In this document: positions 15,243-24,530 of the stretch, one piece after another
How the letters are laid out: the number at the start of each line of letters is the position of its first letter
How positions within the stretch are numbered: the stretch's first letter is position 1
Assembly (NCBI RefSeq): GCF_024296685.1
Contig: NZ_CP100763.1
Location: forward strand, 2,480,001 to 2,544,000
Direction: 5' to 3'
Length of the DNA stretch: 64,000 nucleotides
Source: Natrinema marinum
GTDB taxonomy: Archaea; Halobacteriota; Halobacteria; Halobacteriales; Natrialbaceae
Translations under genes and position numbers: made by a program
Notes under the pieces: generated by a model
Told to the model about the DNA's origin: nothing
The model's input: the letters and a program-made list of their open reading frames with translations, nothing else
The model's database searches: none

Positions 15243-15848
15243 TTAGACCTCCACGACCTGCTTGTCACCGAATGTAGACGGGACGCTGATGCCGTAGGTG
15301 AACTGCGCACCGGACTGGTCGACCAGCGAGACGGACGCACTACCGCCACCTTCGAGCCCGTTTCCGCCGTTGATCGTCGCGACGTCGATAGCGAGTTTGA
15401 CGCGGTCGTCGGTGTTGAGCAGTTCGCTACTGTCACCGGCACCGGTGATGTTCTCGGTCGCGAACGTCGTTCCGCTCGAGAGCGACGCCGGCGTCGCAGT
15501 GCTGTTGTACGTAAGTGTCACGTCGTCTTTGTCGCTCGTGTACTGGACGGTCATAGCCGACAGGTCGATCGCTTCGGAACCCGCCGATTTCATGATCGTC
15601 ATATTGACCTTGTCGACGTAATCACCGGAAACGGTACCACTCGCGTGGACGACTTCGACCTGATTCGCGACGGCTTCCTGCGTCTCGGAACCGGTGTCGG
15701 ACGCCTGGCTCTGCAAGACACCAGCCGTGTTGATCAGTACGCCTGCCGCAATCGCCGCGACCAGGACCATCGCGATGAACACGATGAGCGTCCCGATCCC
15801 GACCTGCCCGCGGTCGTCGGTATCGTAGTCTGTTATTGCTTCGAACAT
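15243..15848 (-). CDS. Archaellin (archaeal flagellin), first copy
   Basis: 201 residues from [14 protein letters not shown] (ATG complement of 15846-15848). It has the same class III signal peptide and [13 protein letters not shown] core helix as the downstream archaellin, with sequons NMT, NST and NIT in the outer domain and the ending [13 protein letters not shown]. The frame is open further upstream, but that sequence is Arg-rich and lacks an archaellin-like start. As first gene of the operon it is the likely major filament subunit. It is divergent from flaCE across a 438-bp gap. Confidence 0.96.
   Translation of the reverse strand: MFEAITDYDTDDRGQVGIGTLIVFIAMVLVAAIAAGVLINTAGVLQSQASDTGSETQEAVANQVEVVHASGTVSGDYVDKVNMTIMKSAGSEAIDLSAMTVQYTSDKDDVTLTYNSTATPASLSSGTTFATENITGAGDSSELLNTDDRVKLAIDVATINGGNGLEGGGSASVSLVDQSGAQFTYGISVPSTFGDKQVVEV
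15609..15818. repeat. Archaellin 5' direct repeat, copy in first archaellin
   Basis: Partner of 15001-15210. Synonymous positions are conserved here but not in the 3' halves of the two genes, as expected from recent duplication of the 5' part or from gene conversion. Confidence 0.85.
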
Positions 15849-16286
15849 TGTGTGTACACCCTGTATGCCGTCCTCGCCCGCATCGTGCCAGCTGCGTCGC
15901 GACACGAGCCGTCCGCGCGGACGCTCCCCGCCGGCTCGACGGGCCGAACCCGTCGCTCCCACCGTGGGCGTGGCGACGGGACACCGGTGGCGTCCCGTCG
16001 AAGGCCGGCGCGTGACGAGGTGTGTGGCATCACAGATTCTGGGGATGTACCCCAGCCGCCACAAGGGATAGTCGGAGTATCAAGCTCAGTATCACTTCAG
16101 TCGGCGTATCGAGCCTCGACTCACGACTCGAAACACGGACCGATTCGGCGGACGAACTCGAGCGTACACCTTTAGGACCGCTCTCGCTACAGGGGAGTAG
16201 CATGACCGCATCGTCCGATGGGGACCGCCACCACCGCTGCACTCGGCGATCGGCGACGAGCCGACTGACGCGTCCGCGGAGGTAAG
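15849..16286. other. Divergent control region between archaellins and flaCE
   Basis: 438 bp without a convincing gene. On the plus strand CCTTTAGG (16169-16176) could be a TATA box. A GGAGGT Shine-Dalgarno at 16278-16283 sits 3 nt before the flaCE ATG. A 27-codon Arg-rich frame (16202-16285) ends 1 nt before flaCE. On the minus strand no consensus TATA box lies close to the archaellin start, so the archaellin message may have a long leader. Confidence 0.5.
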
Positions 16287-17414
16287 ATGGATTTCGGACT
16301 CGACTCCCTGCGCGACCTCATCGAAGACTTCCTCAGTGCCAGCGGCGGCCGCCGGGGCCGCGAGCGCGAGCAGCGCCGACAACAGCAACCCGACGAACCC
16401 GCAGGCGACGCTGCGACGGCCGACGCGCAGGCACGCGATGACACTGGATCGACGACGGCCGAAACGACGGCCGACGCGGGAGCCGTCGAGGACGATACCG
16501 GGGGCGGCAGCGGAGGCGGTGGCGGCTTCTTCGGCCGCGGATCGGGAGCCACCGACGAGGACGACCTCGACGACCTCTACTACCGACTCGAGGAACTCGA
16601 GGAGGAACTCGAGGAGAAGGAGTCGACGCTTGGCACGGTACGCGACTCCCAACAGCAGGTCGCGGACCAAGTCGAAGAGATGAACGACACGGTCCGCCAG
16701 CTGCTCGGCGTCTACGATATGTTGACCGACGACGTGAACCCGTTCACCGGCGACGGTGAGGAACGGAAGGGGTTCGGCGTCTTCGGCGAGGACGAACCGG
16801 CGGCCGACGGCGGCACGCAGGCGGAACTCGGCCTCGAGGACTCGAAGCGATCGAGCAGCGAGGAGACGGTGTCGTTCGACGATCTGAAGGGCGTCATCGA
16901 AGACGCGGCGGCCGCACAGGCCGACGGAAGCGGTGGCGGCGAGCGGATCACGTTCGACGAGGACGACATCGGCAGGACTGACGACGGAGACGACGATACC
17001 CGCGTGGAAGTGCAGGCGACCGAGAACGTCGACGGCCCCGACACGGACGACGGGGGCGATGCGAGTGACGCAGACGACGGCTCGGACGTGACCCTCGAGA
17101 CGCTCGCGGACACGTACGCGACGGACATCATCGTCTTCGAGTGGCTGACCGAACTGGTGCGGACGGCTGGACCGGCGGCGACGCTGCGGGCGATCTCGTA
17201 CTACGCCGAGATCGGCTGGATCGACGACGGGGTCAAAGAACAGCTCGAGGCAGTGCTCAGTGGCCCGGATCTCGACATCCACGTCGATCCGGGAACGACG
17301 CCGGACGAACTGACCGCGGAGGATCACGCCGACAGCTACACGTACATCATGAAGCTCCAGGAGATCCACGAGACGAAACGGGAAGTCGAACCGGACGTCG
17401 AGTCGGGGGCGTAG
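16287..17414 (+). CDS. flaCE: Archaellum accessory protein FlaCE (FlaC-FlaE fusion type)
   Basis: 375 residues. A charged/low-complexity N-terminal region is followed by a coiled coil around residues 97-145 (YRLEELEEELEEKES, EEMNDTVRQLLGVYDML), which matches FlaC. A long acidic linker separates this from a C-terminal FlaD/E domain (~275-330: FEWLTELVRTAGPAATLRAI, YYAEIGWIDDGVKEQL). The same C-terminal domain occurs in the FlaD protein at 22629-23090. In Euryarchaeota FlaC/D/E form the cytoplasmic ring that couples chemotaxis signals (via CheF) to the motor. It has a strong GGAGGT ribosome-binding site and is the first gene of the fla operon. Confidence 0.93.
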   Translation: MDFGLDSLRDLIEDFLSASGGRRGREREQRRQQQPDEPAGDAATADAQARDDTGSTTAETTADAGAVEDDTGGGSGGGGGFFGRGSGATDEDDLDDLYYRLEELEEELEEKESTLGTVRDSQQQVADQVEEMNDTVRQLLGVYDMLTDDVNPFTGDGEERKGFGVFGEDEPAADGGTQAELGLEDSKRSSSEETVSFDDLKGVIEDAAAAQADGSGGGERITFDEDDIGRTDDGDDDTRVEVQATENVDGPDTDDGGDASDADDGSDVTLETLADTYATDIIVFEWLTELVRTAGPAATLRAISYYAEIGWIDDGVKEQLEAVLSGPDLDIHVDPGTTPDELTAEDHADSYTYIMKLQEIHETKREVEPDVESGA

Positions 17415-17452
17415 CCGTGACCCGAGTCGGCGGCAACGGAGGGTGATCGAAC

Positions 17453-17884
17453 GTGGGATTCAGTACCAGCGGGGCGACGGCGATCATCTTCGTCGGCGTC
17501 CTCGTCGCCGCGGGGATCGCCGTCCCCGTCCTCCAGACGGCCCAAGAGGAGCGACGGACGGCGATAGCAGAGCGCGACGATCGGGCGCTGGCGATGCGAA
17601 ACACCGCGATCGAGGTCGCGTCGTGGAGCTACAACGAAAGCGGGAACGACGATTTCACAATGGACGTGAACAACACCGGCTCGACGGTGCTCTCGGTCTC
17701 CGAGACGGATCTACTGGTCGACGGCGTCTACCAGGGGTCGTACGCGACGAGCGTCGACGGGACCGCCGACCGCGAACTGTGGCAGCCCGGCGAGACCCTG
17801 ACGGTGACGGTCTCGACGTCACGGCCTGACAGGGTAAAGATCGTGACCGAACACGGGATCGCCGACACGGTGACGGGGGTGTGA
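17453..17884 (+). CDS. flaF: Archaellum stator protein FlaF
   Basis: 143 residues from a GTG at 17453, preceded 4 nt upstream by GGAGGGTGATC, a near-perfect anti-16S match that fixes the start. One N-terminal membrane helix (GATAIIFVGVLVAAGIAVPV, residues ~7-26) is followed by a beta-sandwich ectodomain (MDVNNTGSTVLSVSETDLLVD). FlaF is thought to bind the S-layer and act as stator with FlaG in the pseudoperiplasm. It is followed 3 bp later by flaG. Confidence 0.92.
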   Translation: MGFSTSGATAIIFVGVLVAAGIAVPVLQTAQEERRTAIAERDDRALAMRNTAIEVASWSYNESGNDDFTMDVNNTGSTVLSVSETDLLVDGVYQGSYATSVDGTADRELWQPGETLTVTVSTSRPDRVKIVTEHGIADTVTGV

Positions 17885-17887
17885 TCG

Positions 17888-18352
17888 ATGGCAGGTGACT
17901 CCGTCTCGACGCTGATCCTCTTTATCGCCGCGATGCTCGTCGCCGCCGGCGTCGCCGGAACGCTGGTGACCAACGTCAACGAACTCAGCAACTCGGTCGA
18001 CACCCACAGCGCCGAAGTCACCGAGAAAATCGACACCGACATCGAGATCATCAGCGATCCGGGCAGCGAGGCGGTGTACAATGCCAGCGGGTCGGAAAAC
18101 GTCACGATCCTCGTGAAAAATACCGGCCAGGAGACGCTGCCAACGGACGGGACGGCAATCGACGTGCTGGTCAACGGCTCGTACGTCTCGAGCGACGGGT
18201 TCACCGTGACGGTTCGAGACGGCGGCGGCCCCTGGCGGGACGGGACGGTCGCCGAACTCGAGATCGACCGGTCGCTCGCGACGCCGGGCGAACACCGGGT
18301 CGTCGTGACCATCAACGGCGCGGAGGAGGTGTTCGAATTCTACGCACCATGA
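17888..18352 (+). CDS. flaG: Archaellum stator protein FlaG
   Basis: 154 residues. A single N-terminal helix (STLILFIAAMLVAAGVAGTL, residues ~7-26) is followed by a beta-rich ectodomain with NVTILVKNTGQETL and GEHRVVVTINGAEEVFEFYAP at the end. It is homologous in layout to FlaF, and together they form the stator filament anchored to the S-layer. Its stop codon overlaps the flaH start (ATGA-type overlap at 18349-18352), which indicates coupled translation. Confidence 0.92.
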   Translation: MAGDSVSTLILFIAAMLVAAGVAGTLVTNVNELSNSVDTHSAEVTEKIDTDIEIISDPGSEAVYNASGSENVTILVKNTGQETLPTDGTAIDVLVNGSYVSSDGFTVTVRDGGGPWRDGTVAELEIDRSLATPGEHRVVVTINGAEEVFEFYAP

Positions 18353-19077
18353 CCGACTACTACTCCATCGGACTGAGCGGGCGGGATCGCGTGAACAACG
18401 CCATCGGGGGCGGCATCCCCGAAGGGAGCATCGTCCTCATCGAGGGACAGGACGGCGCGGGCAAGAGCGCGCTCTCCCAGCGGCTCTCCTACGGGATGGC
18501 GACCGAGGACGCCTTCGTCACCTACGTCTCGACGGAGCTCGAGTCCTGGGAGTTCGTCCAGCAGATGAACTCGCTGTCCTACGACGTGGTCGACCTCCTG
18601 CTGGGCGAACAGCTGTTGTTCCTCCACGCGAACGTCGACACGCACAACGACGGGCGGGAACGCCAGCTGCTGGCGCGACTCGCGAGCGCGGAGACGCTCT
18701 GGAAGGCGGACGTGGTCTTCGTCGACACGCTCTCGGCGCTGCTGCGCAACGACCCGAACTACGAGGCGGTGATCGAGGAGGGCGACGAGGATCACGTCAT
18801 TCAGCGGCTCGTCACGTTCCTGCGCCAGATGACCATGCGGGACAAGGCCGTCGTCCTGACGGTCGACCCGACCAGCGTCAGGGAGGACGCGTTGCGCCCG
18901 CTACGGAACGTTGCGGACGTCTACTTCGAGATCGAGACGAACACCGTCGGTCAGGAGATCAGGCGGAAGATCCTGGTCCGGCGGTTCCAGAACATGAAGA
19001 ATCCGGTCGACGACTCCATCGGCTTCAGCGTTCAACAGGGCCGCGGGGTCTCGATCGTCAGCAGGACGGTGGCATAA
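18349..19077 (+). CDS. flaH: Archaellum regulatory ATPase FlaH
   Basis: 242 residues, a RecA/KaiC-like ATPase. Walker A is EGQDGAGKSALSQ (residues ~28-40) and Walker B is VVFVDTLSALL (~122-132). The Glu normally used for catalysis is not evident after the Walker B Asp, in line with FlaH binding ATP with little or no hydrolysis. FlaH forms a ring under FlaI/FlaJ at the motor base. It overlaps flaG by 4 bp and abuts flaI directly. Confidence 0.95.
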   Translation: MTDYYSIGLSGRDRVNNAIGGGIPEGSIVLIEGQDGAGKSALSQRLSYGMATEDAFVTYVSTELESWEFVQQMNSLSYDVVDLLLGEQLLFLHANVDTHNDGRERQLLARLASAETLWKADVVFVDTLSALLRNDPNYEAVIEEGDEDHVIQRLVTFLRQMTMRDKAVVLTVDPTSVREDALRPLRNVADVYFEIETNTVGQEIRRKILVRRFQNMKNPVDDSIGFSVQQGRGVSIVSRTVA

Positions 19078-20757
19078 ATGTCCGACTTCGGCACCGCACG
19101 ACTCGAGAACGAACTGGATGCACTGGCCGCAGAGTACCCCCATCTCCGAGAGCACCTCGACTGGTTCTACGAGGAGTACGGCGAGTACCCGAAGCTCATC
19201 GACGAGCCGTCGGGCGAGTGGGAGTCAGACAGGCCGAACGTCATCTACGAGGCCGAGGCGCCGATCTTCTGTCACGTCCACGGCGATCTGGGGATCGACA
19301 CCACCTACTACTGCGTCGAGCCGACGCTCGAGGACGAGGACAAGGCGCTGTACGACCGAATTCGACAGCGCATTCTGGACAAGAGCGTCACGCGGCCGGC
19401 CCCGGGTGACAACGAGGAGTTCGAAGAGCACTTGGACGAGCTACTGGACGAAGTCGTCGAGATCACGTCGGGGATCACCGGCCAGTCGATCGGCCGGCTC
19501 AAGTCCATCGGCGGGAGCAAGGTCTCCCTTTCGAAGAACCAGTTCGACCGGCTGCGCTACCAGCTTCAACGCGACATCGTCGGCCTCGGGCCGCTTGAGC
19601 CGGTGATGGTCGACCCGGCCAACGAGGACATCCACGTCATCGGCCCGAAGCAGTGTTACCTCGATCACGGCACCTACGGCATGATCTCGGCGACGGTCGA
19701 CTTCGGGACTCCCGAGGAGTTCGAACAGTGGCTGCGGAACATGGGCGAGCGGATGAACCACCCGGTCAGCGACTCCGACCCGGTGATCGACGCGACGCTG
19801 CCCGACGGCTCGCGTATCAACATCATCTACTCCGACGACGTCTCCGTGCAGGGGCCCTCGCTGACCATTCGCCAGGGCGAGGAGATTCCGCTGTCGGTCT
19901 TCCAGATCACGAAGTGGGGAACGATCAGCCCGGAACTGGCGGCCTATCTCTGGCTCTGCCTCGAGAACGAACAGACCGTCTTCGTCGTCGGGGAGACGGC
20001 GTCGGGGAAGACGACGACGCTGAACGCCGCGCTCTCGTTCATCCCGCGGGACGCGAAGATCTACACCGCAGAGGACACCGCAGAGGTCATCCCGCCTCAC
20101 GATACCTGGCAGCAGCTACTCACTCGGGAAGGGTCGGGCGACGAATCGGCTGACGTGGACATGTTCGATCTGGTCGCGGCCGCGCTGCGTTCGCGACCCG
20201 ACTACATCATCGTGGGCGAGGTCCGCGGGGAGGAGGGCCAGATGGCCTTCCAGGCGGCCCAGACCGGTCACCCCGTCATGCTGACGTTCCACGCCAGCGA
20301 CATCGTCTCGATGATCCAGCGCTTTACCGGGGCCCCGATCAACGTCCCCGAGACGTTCATGGACAACTGCGACGTGGCGCTGTTCCAGAACCGCGTCAAG
20401 CAGGGCGACGACGTCCTCCGGCGGGTCACCTCGGTCCAGGAGATCGAGGGCTACTCCGACTACGAGGGCGGCGTCGTCACCCGACAGGCGTTCAAGTGGG
20501 ACCCCCGCGACGACGAGGTTTCCTTCACCGGTCGGAACAACTCCTACGTCCTGGAAGAACAGATCGCGACGCTGCTGGGCTACCAGGACACCCGGCTGAT
20601 CTACGACGAACTCGATCGCCGCGCGGAGATCATCCGCCAGCTCATCGACGCCGACGTGCTGGGCTACCACGAGGTCAACAAGGCGATCGCCGACTTCCAG
20701 CGCGACGGCCTCGAGGGGCTGCCCATCCGGATCAGCGGCATCGATCAGTTCGCCTGA
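19078..20757 (+). CDS. flaI: Archaellum assembly and rotation ATPase FlaI
   Basis: 559 residues, a type II/IV secretion-type ATPase. The N-terminal domain extends to ~residue 230. The CTD follows with Walker A VVGETASGKTTTLNA (~302-316), an Asp box (IYTAEDTAEVIPPH), Walker B YIIVGEVRGEEG and a His box (HPVMLTFHASD). It powers filament assembly and switches to drive rotation. The start immediately follows the flaH stop, and flaJ begins 9 bp downstream. Length is normal for haloarchaeal FlaI. Confidence 0.97.
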   Translation: MSDFGTARLENELDALAAEYPHLREHLDWFYEEYGEYPKLIDEPSGEWESDRPNVIYEAEAPIFCHVHGDLGIDTTYYCVEPTLEDEDKALYDRIRQRILDKSVTRPAPGDNEEFEEHLDELLDEVVEITSGITGQSIGRLKSIGGSKVSLSKNQFDRLRYQLQRDIVGLGPLEPVMVDPANEDIHVIGPKQCYLDHGTYGMISATVDFGTPEEFEQWLRNMGERMNHPVSDSDPVIDATLPDGSRINIIYSDDVSVQGPSLTIRQGEEIPLSVFQITKWGTISPELAAYLWLCLENEQTVFVVGETASGKTTTLNAALSFIPRDAKIYTAEDTAEVIPPHDTWQQLLTREGSGDESADVDMFDLVAAALRSRPDYIIVGEVRGEEGQMAFQAAQTGHPVMLTFHASDIVSMIQRFTGAPINVPETFMDNCDVALFQNRVKQGDDVLRRVTSVQEIEGYSDYEGGVVTRQAFKWDPRDDEVSFTGRNNSYVLEEQIATLLGYQDTRLIYDELDRRAEIIRQLIDADVLGYHEVNKAIADFQRDGLEGLPIRISGIDQFA

Positions 20758-20766
20758 GCACAGACC

Positions 20767-22494
20767 ATGTCGACCGACACCCAGTCCGCGCCCGATATGA
20801 GCGCTCGAACGGCTCTCGAGTCGCTCAACCGGGCGTACGCGAACATGGAGATGTCCGCGTCGCGGTACCTCCTGTTGATCGTCTTCCCCTCGTTCGTCTT
20901 CTTCCTCGGGACTGGCGTGGCGGCGCTCGTCCTCGGGCTCTCCTTGATGCTCGCGCTTCCGGTCGTGCTGTTGGGCGTGCTGGCGATGGTGGTCGCGGTC
21001 ATCTACCCGAAACTGGCCCAAGACCGCAAACGCAAGCAGGTCCGCCAGCGCTTTCACCTCTTCTTGACTCATATCACCGTCCTCTCGATGACGAACATCA
21101 ACCGCGTCGAGATCTTCCGCACGCTGGCGGAGGAAGACGAGTACGACGCCTTAGCCGAGGAGATGGGCCACCTCGTCGCGATGGTCGACACCTGGAACCA
21201 GAGCTTAGACGACGCCTGTCGACTGCGGGCGAAGCAGACGACGAGTCCGCTCCTGACGGACTTCCTGGAGCGACTGGCGTACACGGTCGGCGGCGGCCAG
21301 CAGATCAGCGAGTTCCTGATGGACGAACAGGGGACGATCATCCAGCAGTTCGTCACCCGATACGAGGCGGACCTGGCGAAACTCGACGTGATGAAGGAGC
21401 TGTACATGTCGATGATGCTGTCGGTGGCGTTCGTCCTCGTGTTCGCCATCGTGCTCCCGATCCTGATCGGAATCAGCCCGACGCTGCTGATCGCCGGGAC
21501 GATCGTCATGTTCTCGATCGTTCAGGCGGGGTTCGTCTACGCGATCCACGTCGTCTCGCCGTACGATCCCATCTGGTACATCGAGGAGACCGAAGGGACC
21601 GGCCCCTTGACGCGGATTCCGCGGGCGCTCGCGATCGGCGCCGGCTGTAGCCTCCTCCTCGCGGTCGTCATGGTGCTCGCGGTCCTCGGAATCGTCCCAG
21701 GGATCGCGAGCCGCGTCCCACTGCCGATCATGGCCGCGCTCCCCGTGACGCCGCTGCTCCTGCCGGGCTGGCGGATGCGCCAGGAAGAACAGAAGGTGAA
21801 GGTCCGCGACGGGGAGTTCCCGAGCTTCATCCGCGCGCTCGGTGCCGTCGAGAGCGTCAAGCAGACCTCGACCGGGAGCGTCCTCGAAAGTCTTCGGCGC
21901 AAGGACTTCGGGGCATTGACCGACAACGTCGACGCACTCTACAAGCGGCTCAACATGCGGATCGACGATGTCCGCTCCTGGCGACTGTTCGCCGCCGAAA
22001 CCGGCTCCTATCTCATCCAGAAGTTCGGCGACATGTACGTCGTCGGCCGACAGATGGGCGGCGACCCGCAAGTGCTCGGGCAGGTCATCAGCGAGAACCA
22101 AAACGAGGTGCTGAAAGTTCGCGAAAAACGGGAGCAAGCGACGATGACGCTGATCGGCGTCCTCTACGGCATCACCGCGGCGGCCGTCTTCTCGTTTTTC
22201 GTCGGCCTCGAGGTCGTCGAGATCATGATGAATATCACGAGCGAAATGAATCTCCAAGAGCAGAGCAACGTCGCCGGCAACCTCCTCAGCACCGAACAGT
22301 ACGATATTCGGACCATCGAGTACCTGCTCTTGTTGACGATCCTCATCAACGCCGCGCTCTCGGCGGTCATGATCCGGATCACCGACCGCGGCCACATCAT
22401 CAGCGGGCTGGTCCATTTCGTGTTCATGACCTGGCTCGGGGCCGTGATCGCGGTCGTCACGCAGTACGTGGTCAACGCGGTCATCAGCGTCTGA
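20767..22494 (+). CDS. flaJ: Archaellum membrane platform protein FlaJ
   Basis: 575 residues. Two T2SF-type cytoplasmic domains alternate with hydrophobic helix groups at about residues 37-80, 220-265, 290-340, 465-490 and 520-570. The soluble stretches contain RQRFHLFLTHITVLSMTNINR and the paralogous second copy EFPSFIRALGAVESVKQTSTG. FlaJ is the membrane core that contacts FlaI and archaellin. It is the last gene of the tightly packed block; flaD follows after 134 bp. Confidence 0.95.
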   Translation: MSTDTQSAPDMSARTALESLNRAYANMEMSASRYLLLIVFPSFVFFLGTGVAALVLGLSLMLALPVVLLGVLAMVVAVIYPKLAQDRKRKQVRQRFHLFLTHITVLSMTNINRVEIFRTLAEEDEYDALAEEMGHLVAMVDTWNQSLDDACRLRAKQTTSPLLTDFLERLAYTVGGGQQISEFLMDEQGTIIQQFVTRYEADLAKLDVMKELYMSMMLSVAFVLVFAIVLPILIGISPTLLIAGTIVMFSIVQAGFVYAIHVVSPYDPIWYIEETEGTGPLTRIPRALAIGAGCSLLLAVVMVLAVLGIVPGIASRVPLPIMAALPVTPLLLPGWRMRQEEQKVKVRDGEFPSFIRALGAVESVKQTSTGSVLESLRRKDFGALTDNVDALYKRLNMRIDDVRSWRLFAAETGSYLIQKFGDMYVVGRQMGGDPQVLGQVISENQNEVLKVREKREQATMTLIGVLYGITAAAVFSFFVGLEVVEIMMNITSEMNLQEQSNVAGNLLSTEQYDIRTIEYLLLLTILINAALSAVMIRITDRGHIISGLVHFVFMTWLGAVIAVVTQYVVNAVISV

Positions 22495-22628
22495 GAAGGG
22501 GCTCCCACCAGTTCGTCGCTGCCGACGGATCGGTCCGGTGGCGACCGCGACTCACGGCTCGTAATGACGTGAATCTTCTTGAGTGTTCGGTGGCTGAAAC
22601 ACCAATAGACCGGCGACGCCGGCCACCC

Positions 22629-23090
22629 ATGTCAGACACACAACCCTACCTCGAGACGCTCGAACGATCGGCCGGGCGAACCGACGCCACCATCCAATGG
22701 GCGCGCTTTCTCGGCGAGACCTTCGGCACGACCGGCGCGCTGAACTGCCTGCGCTACTACGAGGACCTGGGCTGGATCAGCCCGCTCGTCCGCGAGCAGA
22801 TGACCTCGTACCTGCGCGGCCTCTCGCTGGGCGAAATCCACAACAAGCGCTACGACGAACCGACGACCCTCGAGTACCCCCTCGAGTCGCTCAGCGGGAC
22901 GCTCTTTGGCGCACACGCCCAGAGTCTCGAGTACATCGCGGAGATTCGCGGCGACGACCTCGAAGAACACGTCATGATCGCACGGATGGCCGAACGACGA
23001 GTCGAACGACGGATCGACGACGACGAAGACGACGCTGACGAGCCGAACGAGATGGTGAGTATCATCCGCGACGGACCGTCGACACACTGA
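22629..23090 (+). CDS. flaD: Archaellum accessory protein FlaD
   Basis: 153 residues from MSDTQPYLETL (ATG 22629). A longer in-frame start at 22569 adds an Arg-rich leader and is less likely. The central domain (ATIQWARFLGETFGTTGALN, CLRYYEDLGWISPLVREQMT, YLRGLSLGEIH) is the same FlaD/E fold found at the C-terminus of FlaCE. It is followed by a short helical, Asp-rich tail. In haloarchaea FlaD works with FlaCE and CheF at the motor's cytoplasmic ring. No che genes are in this window. Confidence 0.88.
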   Translation: MSDTQPYLETLERSAGRTDATIQWARFLGETFGTTGALNCLRYYEDLGWISPLVREQMTSYLRGLSLGEIHNKRYDEPTTLEYPLESLSGTLFGAHAQSLEYIAEIRGDDLEEHVMIARMAERRVERRIDDDEDDADEPNEMVSIIRDGPSTH

Positions 23091-23426
23091 TCATTCATCC
23101 GGCAGGAGGCCACAACGCTTATCAGTAATTTCGTGTCCGGGGAGAAAATAGACCATTTAAACACTTAGTTTAGATATTATATTCTTTCCACCCATTTATG
23201 AGAGTCGAGTAGGCACATAGTGGACGAGTCCGCAACGAGACAGTTATTATGTCATTCACGTATGCTTAATTTACAACCCCCCAGTACTGTTCATATCCCT
23301 GTCTCTTAATATGTGACAGCGTCAGACACTGAGTACTCGTGCGTGGATCAGCTTCGATCGGCCGGCGGCAGTGCGTGGTCGCCAGTCGCGGATCGACCGC
23401 GTCACGAACCCCCTAGGTGATCGTCA
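23091..23426. other. AT-rich gap between flaD and the PadR-type gene
   Basis: 336 bp, one of the most AT-rich stretches in the window (for example around 23150-23200 and 23255-23315). No gene is visible. TTAATATG near 23305 could be a TATA box for the regulator gene; other AT-rich patches (TTTAGATATTATATTC near 23170) might be promoter or operator elements. Confidence 0.5.
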
Positions 23427-23927
23427 ATGCGTGAGGACACACCCGATACCGAATCCGTACTCGACGAACTGTCGAGGGCGGCGACTGCGGACGCTCAGTC
23501 GGAATCGTACGACATCTCGCTCGGAACGGCCGAGGACACGACCAGAGACGTCGAGCGTGAACTCGACGAACTGATGGAGCAGGTAAACAGTGCGCTCCCG
23601 ACCGAGGAGGTCCAGTTCGACGAGGCCATCATCAAGGAGAACTTAGACGAGATCCTCCTGATGCTCATCGCGCTTCACGAAGAAACCCACGGGAAGGAAC
23701 TGCTCTCGGACCTGACCCACCTCTTCGGTGCCCAGTTGAGCCCGGGGACCGTCTACCCGAGCCTCCACAACTTGGAGGAAGAGGACGTGCTCTCGATGCA
23801 CGCCAAAGTCAGAACCAAGGAGTACTCGATCGCCGACGAGGAGTACGTCCGTGCGACCGTCGAGCGAACGATGGTCCAGCACCTCGCCTTCGGCCTGCTG
23901 CTGTACGCCTTCCTCCCGCGGCTCTGA
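23427..23927 (+). CDS. PadR-family transcriptional regulator
   Basis: 166 residues. An acidic ~65-residue N-terminal extension precedes a PadR winged helix. The recognisable stretch runs EILLMLIALHEETHGKEL, LSDLTHLFGAQLSPGTVYPS, LHNLEEEDVLSMHAKVRTKE, with SPGTVYPSLHNLEEE as the PadR recognition helix motif. Its C-terminus is a hydrophobic helix (LAFGLLLYAFLPRL). Position next to the archaellum cluster, behind an AT-rich region, suggests control of motility genes. This is inference from context only. Confidence 0.88.
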   Translation: MREDTPDTESVLDELSRAATADAQSESYDISLGTAEDTTRDVERELDELMEQVNSALPTEEVQFDEAIIKENLDEILLMLIALHEETHGKELLSDLTHLFGAQLSPGTVYPSLHNLEEEDVLSMHAKVRTKEYSIADEEYVRATVERTMVQHLAFGLLLYAFLPRL

Positions 23928-24066
23928 GGCCGCACTCATTTCGACTTTATTTTCGATCCGAGAGCGACCGCGATGCCGGGTTCACCGTAGATTCAGCCCA
24001 CGCAGCAAGCGCTGTTTACGGCGAATCCGACGCTCGATCGTCGACGACCGACCACGGTAGACCGGC

Positions 24067-24501
24067 TCAGTCCTCGAGGTCCTTCGCGATCTCGCTCAGG
24101 CTATCGCTGGGCGGCTCACGGGCGTCGTAGAAGGCCGTCTCGCCGGGCGCGCGAAGTCCGTAGAGGAACTCGGGTTCGACGACGTCGATCAGGACCGAGC
24201 CGCCCGCGGGCACGTCGGCCTCGTCGGTCCACTCGCGGAGTCGATCCGTCGCGCCGCTGGGGTCACGCGCCTGGTCTGGCGTCTCGTAGACGCCCGGCAC
24301 CGCGAGCTCGTCGCCCGTCAGCGCCCGCTCGACCCGCGCGAACAGTTCCTCGCCCTCGAGGACGACCCGGACGACCTCGTCGGTCGTGAACGCGTCGCGG
24401 TCCTCGGCCGGTACCTCGAGTTTGACGCCGGTCGCCGTCTCCGTACACGTCGACCGAACCGTCTGCACCGAGGGATGGTCGCTCGCAATTCTGTCAGCCA
24501 T
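24067..24501 (-). CDS. Conserved haloarchaeal protein, unknown function (DUF7112-like)
   Basis: 144 residues, acidic. Visible segments are HPSVQTVRSTCTETATGVKL, EVVRVVLEGEELFARVERAL and the later GGSVLIDVVEPEFLYGLRAP, suggesting a mostly beta fold. There is no membrane segment or catalytic motif that I recognise; the DUF number is a tentative memory. It lies 29 bp downstream of the S6e gene on the same strand, so it is probably cotranscribed with a ribosomal protein gene. Confidence 0.7.
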   Translation of the reverse strand: MADRIASDHPSVQTVRSTCTETATGVKLEVPAEDRDAFTTDEVVRVVLEGEELFARVERALTGDELAVPGVYETPDQARDPSGATDRLREWTDEADVPAGGSVLIDVVEPEFLYGLRAPGETAFYDAREPPSDSLSEIAKDLED

Positions 24502-24530
24502 GGGAAAACGAATGGGTGAGTCGGCGTCGC

